Source of the DNA: a virus
Virus record (IMG/VR): IMGVR_UViG_3300019760_000009
Coordinates: 1 to 32,501 of that record
DNA length: 32,501 bases
Direction: 5' to 3' (one strand)
The translations under genes and the position numbers were made by a program. Below the pieces are notes generated by a model that searched no databases, had not been told where the DNA came from, and saw only the letters and a list, made by a program, of their open reading frames with translations. This document shows positions 1 to 7,657 of the stretch, in pieces (within the stretch, counting starts at the first letter, position 1; each line of letters begins with the position of its first letter).

Positions 1-1
1 A

Positions 2-481
2 GCAATTGGCGCGGCTAAAGTTGAATGGGTGAAAGCTTTTCTTGAGGGCAATGTTAACACGGTTGAGCAGCTAAGAGAGGGCTTTAAACATGCTAGGGCT
101 TGCGAGTCTGATTTTTTACCATCGTCAGGCAAGTTTGTTCAATGGTGCAATAAGTCAGTTTGTGATCCTGCGCCAGGCTACATTAGATTTGTTAATCGAG
201 AAAAGGCACAACACCCTGTTGAAGTTGCTACGCGTGGTCAGGTTGGTTTTAACTGCCGTTCAGTTAGTGCAGAGAAAGCCGAAATAATTTGGAATAAGCA
301 CTTTAAGATAAATTACCAAAAGTGGGTTAACGGCCAATTAAATAAAACCGAAACACCACTTTTAACTGAGCATTCAACTGCAAGACCTACGGATATTATG
401 CGAGATACTTTTAAGCCTACAAATCCAAAGGTTGCGGCTAGAATGGCAAGATTAAACAAAAATAAGGCGGGTAAGAAATGA
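2..481 (+). CDS. Lambda P-like replication protein (5' end missing)
   Basis: The reading frame is open from base 2, so the gene is cut by the left edge; the GTG at 29 is internal. The visible C-terminal 159 residues contain the hallmark region of the phage lambda P family (helicase loader that delivers host DnaB to the origin): a W-V-x-A-F segment just before residue 1 of the GTG frame, then T-V-E-Q-L near residue 12, then F-L-P-S-S-G-K-F-V-Q-W-C near residues 29-40. This corresponds to the F-L-P-S-P-G-Q-F-V-A-W-C region of lambda P as I remember it. The C-terminus is basic. It overlaps the next gene by four bases (ATGA). A lambda O-like gene leaves the other edge of the window, which supports the replication role. 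The family is fairly secure; helicase loading itself is inferred. Confidence 0.8.
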   Translation, partial: AIGAAKVEWVKAFLEGNVNTVEQLREGFKHARACESDFLPSSGKFVQWCNKSVCDPAPGYIRFVNREKAQHPVEVATRGQVGFNCRSVSAEKAEIIWNKHFKINYQKWVNGQLNKTETPLLTEHSTARPTDIMRDTFKPTNPKVAARMARLNKNKAGKK

Positions 482-774
482 ATGAAGATTTAAGAAGCTC
501 AATAATGCAGGAAATAAAATCAAAGTCAGATTATTACGGGTTTGATGATTGCATAGAGGCTGCAACACTAAACTTTTGTGAAATACTAATTAAATTTACA
601 GCCGGGTATAGTGTTTCTTACACAGAGGGGAAGTTTTTAAGATCTATCCCGAAATTCAGGAATAAGAATGGCAAGCCTTCAAGGTTGGCAATGAAATTTT
701 TATGCTCTGTATATTACAAGCATTCAAACATTAAGTCTGACGGGTGCGAATGGTCAAATAAGTTTAGGTGCTGA
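478..774 (+). CDS. Hypothetical phage protein, 98 aa
   Basis: I do not recognise this protein. It starts on an ATG that overlaps the stop of the P-like gene (ATGA), which indicates translational coupling in the early plus-strand operon. The protein is mixed, with an acidic N-terminus and a Lys/Arg-rich second half (K-F-R-N-K-N-G-K-P-S near residues 58-67) containing several cysteines (25, 34, 75, 90 and 98 approximately) but no clear CxxC pair. No membrane segment or signal peptide is visible. Genes in this slot of lambdoid phages (the nin-type region) are usually small accessory proteins, so that is the only guess offered. Confidence 0.6.
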   Translation: MNEDLRSSIMQEIKSKSDYYGFDDCIEAATLNFCEILIKFTAGYSVSYTEGKFLRSIPKFRNKNGKPSRLAMKFLCSVYYKHSNIKSDGCEWSNKFRC

Positions 775-775
775 A

Positions 776-1132
776 ATGATTTACCCAATACGCTATTACT
801 ATCGTGGAGGTGTAAGTGATAAGCAATTCATACTTTATTGCATGGCCAGCGTTCCACCAACAAAGCAAAAGGAAGTGAGCGACAAATACGATTTACTTTA
901 TATGCAAGATGGTGGGGTTAACGTAGTTAAGGGGCGTAAAGAGGCTAATGAATATCTTAAAGCAGTGGCTAATCACTTTAGAGGTGAACGAACGCCGGAT
1001 GCTTTGGCCAATCATCACAAAAAGATGATCGAAATGGCAAGAGAAAAAACAGCAGTAAAAATTAAAAGTAAAAGCGGTGTCATTGAAATGGCGCCAATAC
1101 CTAAAAACATGAAAGGCATACAATTAGATTAA
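776..1132 (+). CDS. Hypothetical phage protein, 118 aa
   Basis: Not recognised. The ATG lies one base after the preceding stop and has an AGGTG ribosome binding site six bases upstream, so the full-length start is favoured over the internal ATG at 842. The protein is basic at its C-terminal half, with a helical stretch rich in Arg, Glu and Ala (residues 50-95) and no membrane segment. The first 25 residues are aromatic and Tyr-rich. It is the third gene in a tightly packed plus-strand operon, ten bases ahead of the adenine methyltransferase gene. Confidence 0.6.
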   Translation: MIYPIRYYYRGGVSDKQFILYCMASVPPTKQKEVSDKYDLLYMQDGGVNVVKGRKEANEYLKAVANHFRGERTPDALANHHKKMIEMAREKTAVKIKSKSGVIEMAPIPKNMKGIQLD

Positions 1133-1141
1133 GGAATTAAA

Positions 1142-1663
1142 ATGGCTAATGATTTATGGCGCACACCGCCAGAAGTATTTAACACCCTAGATCGTGAGTT
1201 TGGATTTATTGCTGATATGGCAAGTTCTCACGAAAACGCACTTTGTGATCTTAACTTTACTGAAAAAGATAATTCACTTTCTTTTCATTGGGGTATTAGG
1301 CTTGTTTTAACTCATACCCATGATTACGTTTGGTGCAACCCTCCATATAGCGATCCTATGCCGTGGGTTAAAAAGGCGTTAGAGTCTCAAAAGAGTGGTT
1401 TAGGAGTGGTTATGCTGCTAAACCAAGATACTAGCGTAGGTTGGTTTTTAGAGGCGCTTAAAGGAGTTAGTGAAATACGCAACATAGTTGGGGATCATAA
1501 AGAAAATGGCGGAACTTCAAGCGGCAGATTAGATTTTTTAGACGAAAACGGAAACCCTGCAAAAGGCAATAACAAGGCTCAATTCATACTTGTTTTCAAC
1601 CCGTTTAAAATTGGTCACTGTGTTACCACTTACGTATCTAAAAAAGATTTAATGGGATCATAA
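1142..1663 (+). CDS. dam: Phage DNA N-6-adenine methyltransferase (Dam family)
   Basis: A 173-aa protein of the small phage Dam-type methyltransferase family, which transfers a methyl group from S-adenosylmethionine to adenine N6 in DNA. It opens with the family signature W-R-T-P-P-E-V-F near residues 6-13. It carries the catalytic N-P-P-Y at residues 66-69 inside C-N-P-P-Y-S-D-P and ends within 20 residues of the usual family length. The start has an AAGGA site six bases upstream. Such orphan enzymes in phages protect against host restriction or tune gene expression; the target site cannot be read from the sequence, and GATC is only a family expectation. It is the last gene before a hairpin that is a terminator only for the opposite strand. 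Confidence 0.9.
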   Translation: MANDLWRTPPEVFNTLDREFGFIADMASSHENALCDLNFTEKDNSLSFHWGIRLVLTHTHDYVWCNPPYSDPMPWVKKALESQKSGLGVVMLLNQDTSVGWFLEALKGVSEIRNIVGDHKENGGTSSGRLDFLDENGNPAKGNNKAQFILVFNPFKIGHCVTTYVSKKDLMGS

Positions 1664-1689
1664 AAAAGCCCAATCATAAAGATTGGGCT
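1662..1689 (-). terminator. Intrinsic terminator for leftward transcription
   Basis: A perfect 9-bp stem, AGCCCAATC at 1667-1675 and GATTGGGCT at 1681-1689, has a 5-base loop. On the minus strand the stem is followed by six T residues (the A run at 1662-1667). On the plus strand it is followed by AGGACTCAAC, with no T tract. It is therefore built to stop RNA polymerase moving leftward, against the genes around it. It sits directly after the stop of the methyltransferase gene. Confidence 0.75.
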
Positions 1690-1757
1690 AGGACTCAACA
1701 CAAGTAACAACAATTCACAAGGCAAGTATATGCCTAAACAAACACAGGGGCAACACT

Positions 1758-1925
1758 ATGTGTGATTTAACTGATTTAGAAAAAATTGAAGTTATGAAAA
1801 AGGCGCTTATTAAAATAATGCAGCTGCCAGCATATCGAGAAGATGAGGCGCACTTAATGGCCTTTAACGCGCTTAAAGACTCTGGTTTTCTTGAGTGCAA
1901 AATAGAACCAGGCGTTAAACAATGA
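1758..1925 (+). CDS. Small hypothetical protein, 55 aa
   Basis: An ATG at 1758 with AGGGG about eight bases upstream opens a 55-codon frame. It begins M-C-D-L-T-D-L-E-K-I and ends P-G-V-K-Q. Its TGA overlaps the ATG of the next gene (ATGA), the same coupling seen elsewhere in this operon. The protein is helical and charged (E-K-I-E-V-M-K-K-A-L-I-K-I-M), with no membrane segment. An even smaller 11-codon frame (1730-1765) overlaps its start and has its own AAGG-type site; it could be a leader peptide or chance. Function unknown. Confidence 0.6.
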   Translation: MCDLTDLEKIEVMKKALIKIMQLPAYREDEAHLMAFNALKDSGFLECKIEPGVKQ

Positions 1926-2386
1926 AAGAGTTCCCATTAAACAACCAAAATTTTCAAAGCTTCATACAAGATCTTCAAAACGAGCTTGAAGAATACCCGT
2001 TGCTAATTGTAACAACTCAGCAAATGAACACCGGTAAATGGGGCATGGCTAAGCTTTGGCGCGCATGGATGGCAACGACGGCCGAGTGGATGGCAAAAAA
2101 CGGGGCTAAAATGCCCCTCACGCTAGATAAAAACGGAAATCCATACGGTAGCCGCCCTTTTAGTGCGAATGACGCTCACGATCTTTTCACGCGCCAGCAT
2201 ATGGGCGTGGATGAAAATGGCAATAGATTATCATGGGCTAAGTCTGGCAATCACAGAAAGGCCACAAAAGGCGAAAGGTTTAACGCCTTGCAACGCCATG
2301 AAGCGTGGGCTAGTGAGCGAGGTATAATTTTATTTAAGCCAAGAGGCTCAGAGTACGATCAATTAGAGCAGGAGCAAAACAAATGA
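1922..2386 (+). CDS. Conserved phage protein in the ninB position, 154 aa
   Basis: I recognise the general look of this protein from phage early regions but not a biochemical function. The centre holds M-A-K-L-W-R-A-W-M near residues 41-49, then D-K-N-G-N-P-Y-G-S-R-P-F and D-A-H-D-L-F-T-R-Q near residues 68-91. The C-terminal part is basic and then acidic. It sits three genes before ninG in place of ninB, and the start of the W-R-A-W region loosely resembles where NinB has its DQNRK-L motif. That is not enough to call it NinB. It is coupled to both neighbours by ATGA overlaps. Confidence 0.65.
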   Translation: MKEFPLNNQNFQSFIQDLQNELEEYPLLIVTTQQMNTGKWGMAKLWRAWMATTAEWMAKNGAKMPLTLDKNGNPYGSRPFSANDAHDLFTRQHMGVDENGNRLSWAKSGNHRKATKGERFNALQRHEAWASERGIILFKPRGSEYDQLEQEQNK

Positions 2387-2604
2387 TTCCAAAAATATTT
2401 CACCCTTTAGATATAATTGATATTAAACGTCACTTGTCGCATATACCTGAAAGCCACCATGAAAGAGTGTGCAAGCGATACTGTGAAATATTTACAGACG
2501 TAAAGCATGGCAGAATGAAGGCTAATAATTATATGAGTTCATATGCGCGCGAATTTAGAGTACCAAAAATAAAAATAGGTGTTATTGGTCATGGCAAAGT
2601 CTAA
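2383..2604 (+). CDS. Small hypothetical protein, 73 aa
   Basis: Not recognised. It has a strong ribosome binding site (AGGAG, eight bases before the ATG) and overlaps the preceding stop by four bases. The 73-residue protein is basic (pI high by inspection) with a His-rich segment, H-I-P-E-S-H-H-E-R-V-C-K-R-Y-C, in residues 20-34. The C-terminus overlaps the start of ninG by 14 bases. Its position just ahead of ninG suggests an accessory nin-region gene. Confidence 0.6.
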   Translation: MIPKIFHPLDIIDIKRHLSHIPESHHERVCKRYCEIFTDVKHGRMKANNYMSSYAREFRVPKIKIGVIGHGKV

Positions 2605-3256
2605 ATGTAAATTTTGCAGTGACCGCAAAGAAACGAGCGATGGCATTAAAACCCCCGCTGGTTTCTTCTGCAATGTTGATCACGCATTTAAATACGGTAA
2701 TGCAAAAAAAGAGATTGGCCGCAAAAAGCTAATAGCCAAGCGTAAAGCCGATAGTAATAAAAAAATTAAAGCTGACAATAAAATATTTAGAGAAAAGAAA
2801 GCGGCATTAAAACCAGCATCAAAACTACTAGCAGAGGCGCAGGCTGCATTTAATAAATACATTCGATTACGTGACTATGATCAGCCTTGTATATCGTGCT
2901 TAAAGCCAAGAGAAGCAATTGAGGCTGAACAAGGATGGAAAGTTGGTGGGTGTTGGGATGCCGGCCACTTTATGACTAGGGGCGCTAAAGGGCAGTTAAG
3001 GTTTGTTTTATTTAATGTTCACAAGCAATGTAAATCTTGTAATGCTGGTGGCGGTAGGTTCTCAGCTAAAGCGGCAACCGTTGACGCTAATTATAGAGTA
3101 AATTTAATTAAAAAAATTGGAATTAATAAAGTTGAATGGCTTGAAAATAACAATGAAATCGATTTAAAAAAGCGTGATATAGAATACCTGAAAAGAATAA
3201 AGCGCATTTTTAATAAACGCGCTTTACGATTTCAGAAGAGAATTGACCGGCGTTAA
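2591..3256 (+). CDS. ninG: NinG/Rap recombination protein
   Basis: A 221-aa member of the lambda NinG (Rap) family, a structure-specific endonuclease that promotes recombination by cutting branched DNA such as Holliday junctions and D-loops. Visible features from the ATG at 2591 are: CxxC at residues 6 and 9; a long Lys/Ala-rich helix (residues 35-85); the family core with CxxC at 100 and 103; D-A-G-H-F near 113-117; and H-K-Q-C-K-S-C-N near 134-141. These are the metal-binding and HNH-like residues. The ATG at 2591 has AGGTG eight bases upstream and is preferred to an in-frame GTG at 2579. It is the last gene of the plus operon and would work with the Rad52-type protein encoded at 30574-31491. 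Its stop lies 13 bases from that of the converging tail fibre gene. Confidence 0.9.
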   Translation: MAKSKCKFCSDRKETSDGIKTPAGFFCNVDHAFKYGNAKKEIGRKKLIAKRKADSNKKIKADNKIFREKKAALKPASKLLAEAQAAFNKYIRLRDYDQPCISCLKPREAIEAEQGWKVGGCWDAGHFMTRGAKGQLRFVLFNVHKQCKSCNAGGGRFSAKAATVDANYRVNLIKKIGINKVEWLENNNEIDLKKRDIEYLKRIKRIFNKRALRFQKRIDRR

Positions 3257-3269
3257 CCTGGCGATTGCG

Positions 3270-5360
3270 CTAAAATTTAGGAACGTAAAGTATCGCTTTT
3301 ACCTTTTTAATTTGAACTTCAAAAGCCCCGTCACCAGATTGAGTATAGCCAGAATCAGTAAATAGGAAGTTTAACCTTATCCACTTTAAGTACTCAGCAG
3401 GATTTAAGCCTGTTGCTGCGTTAAATCGGATTGGGATTATGTAGTTAACATACGCCCAATCTTCACCGATAGCGGCGACTTGCAACGGATCCATATCTAA
3501 GTCGGTGTTATTATTGAATGTGCCAGAGGCAGTATCCACAAATGACGCTCTTAGTAGTGGGCCAAACCAGTTGCCAGTTGGTTTTGTCGGCGTTCTGGCT
3601 TGGCACTGGACAAACAAGAACGCTTCTTGCCCGTCACCTATGGTAAGTTCTTGTTGTATCGTTTGGTCATAATCACTGGTTATGCTTGTGAACGCATCGG
3701 CGCTAGAGTTAACGCTTATTGAGCCGCCGCCCTTGCCAACATCAGGGTTTTGAGTAACCGTACAACCTCCTGGTGTCCAGCCAGTGTCTATGTCTTCGGA
3801 TATATTCAACTTATAAGTTTCATAGTTACCGCCAATAACGATAAGTCCAGTACCAAAAATGCGGACGCTATTGTTTTTATAACTGTTATCTATCTTGAAG
3901 CTGCCTTTTTCATCAACACAAATGCTGGTTGCCTCTAAGTACCCGTTATCTAGTGATAGCTGAGAATACGCGCCAACATACAACCCGGCTTGCCTTGCCT
4001 TTCCTGTCAGGCTACCGGTTGCGCCACACCCCTCAATTAACACTTGGTCTAGCCGTATGTTTGCATACTGCGAAGACAAAGGGCATTCAATATATAACCC
4101 ATTGACTGAGCAATTTCGAATATCTGTGTTTGAGACTCGCAAATCAGTTGCTCCGCCAACGGCGCTAATGCCTACTTTTGAGTTATTAAATTCTGAGTCA
4201 GTAATTTTTCTATATGCACCAGTCCATATATTAGTGGTTGTAATTTCTGAATAACCAGTATCCCACCCATTAATTCTTAACCCCTTCATTGTGGAGACTC
4301 CGCTATTAGGATCATCTTGTTGCGTTATGGCAACGTGACCTAAATTACCAGTTTCAGGGTTTATAACACCTCCGCTTTTTGTGCCTAACAAGTGTAAGTT
4401 TGATAGTTCAGTGTAGCTGTTATTAAAAGTTATTCCTTGATCTTCAAAGTTCAAAATAGACTTGGTGTATGATTCACCCCTAATGGACTGTTCAAAAGCC
4501 AGCGCTATTGTTGACATTTTAAATGAGCCGATTCCTACTCTTGCGCTGCCAGTTGAATCAAGAAGAGATTGTACTGATGATGTAGAGTTTGTTACGTTGT
4601 TTTTGTCCGCTCCGGCTTCAACTATTGAGGTTGATATTCCAATTCTTAGTTTTAATTGTATTGGAAGTGAGTTGTGATTAACTATGGTGTCACCGTTTGC
4701 TATTTCTCCTGAAACAACGTCCCAAAAAGCACCACCACCATTACCAATGGTTCTTTCTTTAATGTTGCAAGATTGATTTATTTTTAAGCTAGCATCAGAT
4801 TGAGCGGCTAATAATGTCGGGTAATTAATAACAACTTTATCGTTTGCTATTTCTTCATTGCTTACTGTTGAGTTGTCATAGTTCTCAAGGCCGGTTTCGT
4901 CACCATTCCACCTGACAGGAAAGCCGGATTTAGGTATTGGCAGGCTTAAAGGCTTTGGATCTTGTTGTGACTCAGGAAGCAATAAGGCGCGATTGGTTCT
5001 ATCTTCAACCTTTTTAACAAGAGAAACCACGCGATCAAAGTCGTTATTCACAACGTTTGGGCGAAAGTCACCGTTGTTCTGATAGTCGGTTGTTCTGCTT
5101 GATGGAATATTAGAAACAATAGTTACAAGATCGTTTGCATTGGTTGGTATTGCAAGCGTGATTGAACCGCCGTCCTCGTCACCTATTCCAGTTACAGTGT
5201 AAAGCGTTGTAAGGTCGGTTGAGTCGTTGGCGTCTTGACCTGCCGGTGTTACATAAACATTTAAATCAGTGTTTTGAAATATTTTAAACGTATAGTTAAA
5301 TATTGTCTGCCCCGCATTTGCAGTGTATTCGTTACGGGCTGGTGATACGGTAATAGTCAT
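3270..5360 (-). CDS. Tail fibre/tailspike with T7-type N-terminal domain
   Basis: A 696-aa virion protein. The N-terminal 130 residues (M-T-I-T-V-S-P-A-R-N-E-Y-T-A-N-A-G-Q-T then F-N-Y-T-F-K-I-F) are the adaptor domain of T7-like tail fibres that docks to the tail tube. Residues about 200-520 are Ser/Asn/Gly-rich with regular short strands and look like a right-handed parallel beta-helix as in tailspikes. The last 160 residues form a separate beta-rich domain, probably for carbohydrate binding or trimer capping. The start at 5360 is chosen because GGAG lies ten bases upstream and the ORF then begins two bases after the stop of the previous gene; a longer frame to 5396 has no such support. It is the last gene of the leftward virion operon. 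The receptor is unknown and no enzyme motif was identified. Confidence 0.85.
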   Translation of the reverse strand: MTITVSPARNEYTANAGQTIFNYTFKIFQNTDLNVYVTPAGQDANDSTDLTTLYTVTGIGDEDGGSITLAIPTNANDLVTIVSNIPSSRTTDYQNNGDFRPNVVNNDFDRVVSLVKKVEDRTNRALLLPESQQDPKPLSLPIPKSGFPVRWNGDETGLENYDNSTVSNEEIANDKVVINYPTLLAAQSDASLKINQSCNIKERTIGNGGGAFWDVVSGEIANGDTIVNHNSLPIQLKLRIGISTSIVEAGADKNNVTNSTSSVQSLLDSTGSARVGIGSFKMSTIALAFEQSIRGESYTKSILNFEDQGITFNNSYTELSNLHLLGTKSGGVINPETGNLGHVAITQQDDPNSGVSTMKGLRINGWDTGYSEITTTNIWTGAYRKITDSEFNNSKVGISAVGGATDLRVSNTDIRNCSVNGLYIECPLSSQYANIRLDQVLIEGCGATGSLTGKARQAGLYVGAYSQLSLDNGYLEATSICVDEKGSFKIDNSYKNNSVRIFGTGLIVIGGNYETYKLNISEDIDTGWTPGGCTVTQNPDVGKGGGSISVNSSADAFTSITSDYDQTIQQELTIGDGQEAFLFVQCQARTPTKPTGNWFGPLLRASFVDTASGTFNNNTDLDMDPLQVAAIGEDWAYVNYIIPIRFNAATGLNPAEYLKWIRLNFLFTDSGYTQSGDGAFEVQIKKVKAILYVPKF

Positions 5361-5362
5361 GG

Positions 5363-7657
5363 TTATTGCTCCGGCAATGGCTGTCCTGGCTTCCACCAGT
5401 AATCTTGATTAAATTCTTTTTTACGCTTGCGCATGATGCGGTTAAATCGTTTTTGGGTTTTTGGGTTTGCCATTAATTCTAGCTGATCAAACAAAGCATT
5501 TTTAAATAAATGAGTTTGCCATATATCAGGTGTATAGCGATCAACAATTTGAACAGCTTCACCCAACACGTTTGTTTCTTCACCCTGAATAGCTTCTCTA
5601 ATGTTACCAAGTGTAAACTTAACTGATGTGTCAATAAGCTGTCCAGTTGGCCCCGTTAAAGTTTCTGTAATGCCGCCGCCAAAACGGTTAACATCACTAA
5701 AAACAAAATCCCCAAAAATACCAAGGCCACCACCTTGATTGAATGATGCTGCAAAGAACTTAGCATCTACTGGGCGCGGTTCTCTGCCAGCTGCAATATC
5801 TTTTGCCTGTAGTGCAACGCCGCCTAAAACAGTTGTAGTGGCTGCAAGCGTTCCAATGTAAGCAAGCTTTTGCCCCGTGGTAGCTTGAAAAGCTGCGCGA
5901 TAAAAGTGAGTGGTTGCAATTGTAACAGGGAATGATTTTAACATCATTGCAGAGCGCCACGCTTGCCCCGCAACACTCGCCCGACCTAATCCGCCTGTGG
6001 TTATGGCCCTTACTCTTGCGTCAGGTGTTGGAACTGCAAAATCTGTTTCGCTTAAAACCATTTGGTGGAACTTCTTTCCGCCGTCTTGCGTCATGTCTGC
6101 AAACTTAGCGCCTTTAAAAGTTAATGGCTTTTGCTTTCTGAATGTATCCCAATCGGTTTTATTAATGCCGTACGATTCAAATGCTCTAATGACATTAGGA
6201 TCAAGTTCGTCAATCGTTTTTCCAAAGTTATCAGCAAGCATTGAACCAAACTCCATCCCAAATGCCTTGCGACCTGCATCAGTCCAAGGCGCTAGCAATG
6301 ATGCTCTCATTACGCCCTCGGCAACCTTTGTAGTTGCTCCGGTGCCGTAAACATCAGCATAACGATTTGAGCCAGTTGCTCGCCCTAGCCAAGCCTCGGC
6401 AATCAAACCCATTTTAACAGCCGCTACCCTGTCAGCTTCGTTCGCGGGGTTCATTAAAGACATTTGCCTAGATAAAACCTTAAACGCCGGTACATTGTTA
6501 TAGCGCGCTGTTATGGCCTGAAATCCAATATCAGAGAACGCAGATAAAAATGCTTTCCCTAATGTTGATGCCACTAGAACATTACGAACCGACTGCATGA
6601 AGTCAGCAAGGGTCGTTAATTCGCCTTGGTTAATCTGCCCTGTGGCAGTATCAAAAATCATTTCAGAAAAACGGCTTTCACGCGGCGTCATTCCAACTTC
6701 TTTTTTAATTTGGTTTTTCAGCGCATCAAACGTTGATTTTGGGCTGGTTCCAAATATCTCCATGACTGCAATATCGTTTGCTCGAGTGTCAACGTAATCC
6801 GTTAGCGTTGTAAATATATCGCCTTTGCCAAAGTCTTTTTGGTATTCAAGCCATGAATCAGCATCTTTAAAAAATAAAAAGCGCTTTTCAGAACCTCGGC
6901 GCGATAGCTTTTTACCCATTCTTGGCGCCGTGAAATCTTTAGTTTTATTAATTCCGCCGCTTGTAATTGTTTCATAAGTAAAGTCTAAAGCCGCTTCAAA
7001 ATCTTCATCAGACAAACGATTACCTAAATCATCAAGCATATTGTCGCGATCAAGCATTGGCTTTATTTTTTGTTTCCAGGCATCAATGCCGACTTTTGTT
7101 ATCGCTCTTGCGTCATGGTTCTGAGGCAGTAGCCACTTTTCGTTTTTAGATACTGAACCGCCTTTTGCATTAAACTCAACGCGCAGTTCTTCGGTTAGCT
7201 TCGCCCAGCCATCTGCAAAACCTTTTATTTCGGTATCGTCTACAGCTTCACCATAAATGGCTTTAACCATTTTCTTTAAGCCTTGCTCGTCTTGGCTCAT
7301 GCCGATCATGCGAGTTCTAAAACGTGATAAAGTATCGGCCATTTTTGCCTGGTACTTACCTTGGTAAAACTTGGCAAGGTATTCAACGTTAAAATAACCA
7401 GCTTTACCCTTTGGGTCTTTAGTCAATAAACCAACTAAACCAGCATACATGCCATCAGGATGTGAGCTTATTTTCTCAAACGCCTCTGATAACCTAACAG
7501 CTTGAATTGCTGCTTCACGGCGCTGTCTTGATAGGTCGGCTAAAACATCATCAATAGCCGCTTCTGGATTTTCAGCCGCCTTTATTTTTTCAGCAACGTC
7601 TTTGGTGATCTTCCCCGCTTTAAAGGAAATATCAATACACTCGTTAAAACTAGCCAA
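5363..7657 (-). CDS. Large internal virion/ejection protein, C-terminal half of a gp16-type function
   Basis: A protein of about 764 aa rich in helices. Hydrophobic stretches occur in the last third (around residues 575-600, with I-G-T-L-A-A-T-T-T-V-L-G-G-V-A). It has the basic, Tyr/Trp-rich C-terminus (K-K-E-F-N-Q-D-Y-W-W-K-P-G-Q) seen in ejection proteins of T7-like podoviruses, which form the channel that carries DNA across the cell envelope. Order relative to the tail tube genes supports this. The start is a TTG at 7657 with GAGG seven bases upstream; a GTG at 7663 is possible but only one base from that site. It overlaps the preceding gene, which ends at 7650, in a different frame. Together the two proteins have about 1270 residues, close to T7 gp16 (about 1300), so the function appears split. 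Confidence 0.7.
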   Translation of the reverse strand: MASFNECIDISFKAGKITKDVAEKIKAAENPEAAIDDVLADLSRQRREAAIQAVRLSEAFEKISSHPDGMYAGLVGLLTKDPKGKAGYFNVEYLAKFYQGKYQAKMADTLSRFRTRMIGMSQDEQGLKKMVKAIYGEAVDDTEIKGFADGWAKLTEELRVEFNAKGGSVSKNEKWLLPQNHDARAITKVGIDAWKQKIKPMLDRDNMLDDLGNRLSDEDFEAALDFTYETITSGGINKTKDFTAPRMGKKLSRRGSEKRFLFFKDADSWLEYQKDFGKGDIFTTLTDYVDTRANDIAVMEIFGTSPKSTFDALKNQIKKEVGMTPRESRFSEMIFDTATGQINQGELTTLADFMQSVRNVLVASTLGKAFLSAFSDIGFQAITARYNNVPAFKVLSRQMSLMNPANEADRVAAVKMGLIAEAWLGRATGSNRYADVYGTGATTKVAEGVMRASLLAPWTDAGRKAFGMEFGSMLADNFGKTIDELDPNVIRAFESYGINKTDWDTFRKQKPLTFKGAKFADMTQDGGKKFHQMVLSETDFAVPTPDARVRAITTGGLGRASVAGQAWRSAMMLKSFPVTIATTHFYRAAFQATTGQKLAYIGTLAATTTVLGGVALQAKDIAAGREPRPVDAKFFAASFNQGGGLGIFGDFVFSDVNRFGGGITETLTGPTGQLIDTSVKFTLGNIREAIQGEETNVLGEAVQIVDRYTPDIWQTHLFKNALFDQLELMANPKTQKRFNRIMRKRKKEFNQDYWWKPGQPLPEQ

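Noticed and set aside
1922-2386. Calling the 154-aa protein NinB.
   Set aside because: Gene order fits, but the NinB core sequence around D-Q-N-R-K is not present.
3199-3225. AAAGCGC/GCGCTTT repeat near the end of ninG as a terminator for the plus operon.
   Set aside because: It lies inside the coding sequence, has a 13-base loop and no T tract follows on the plus strand.
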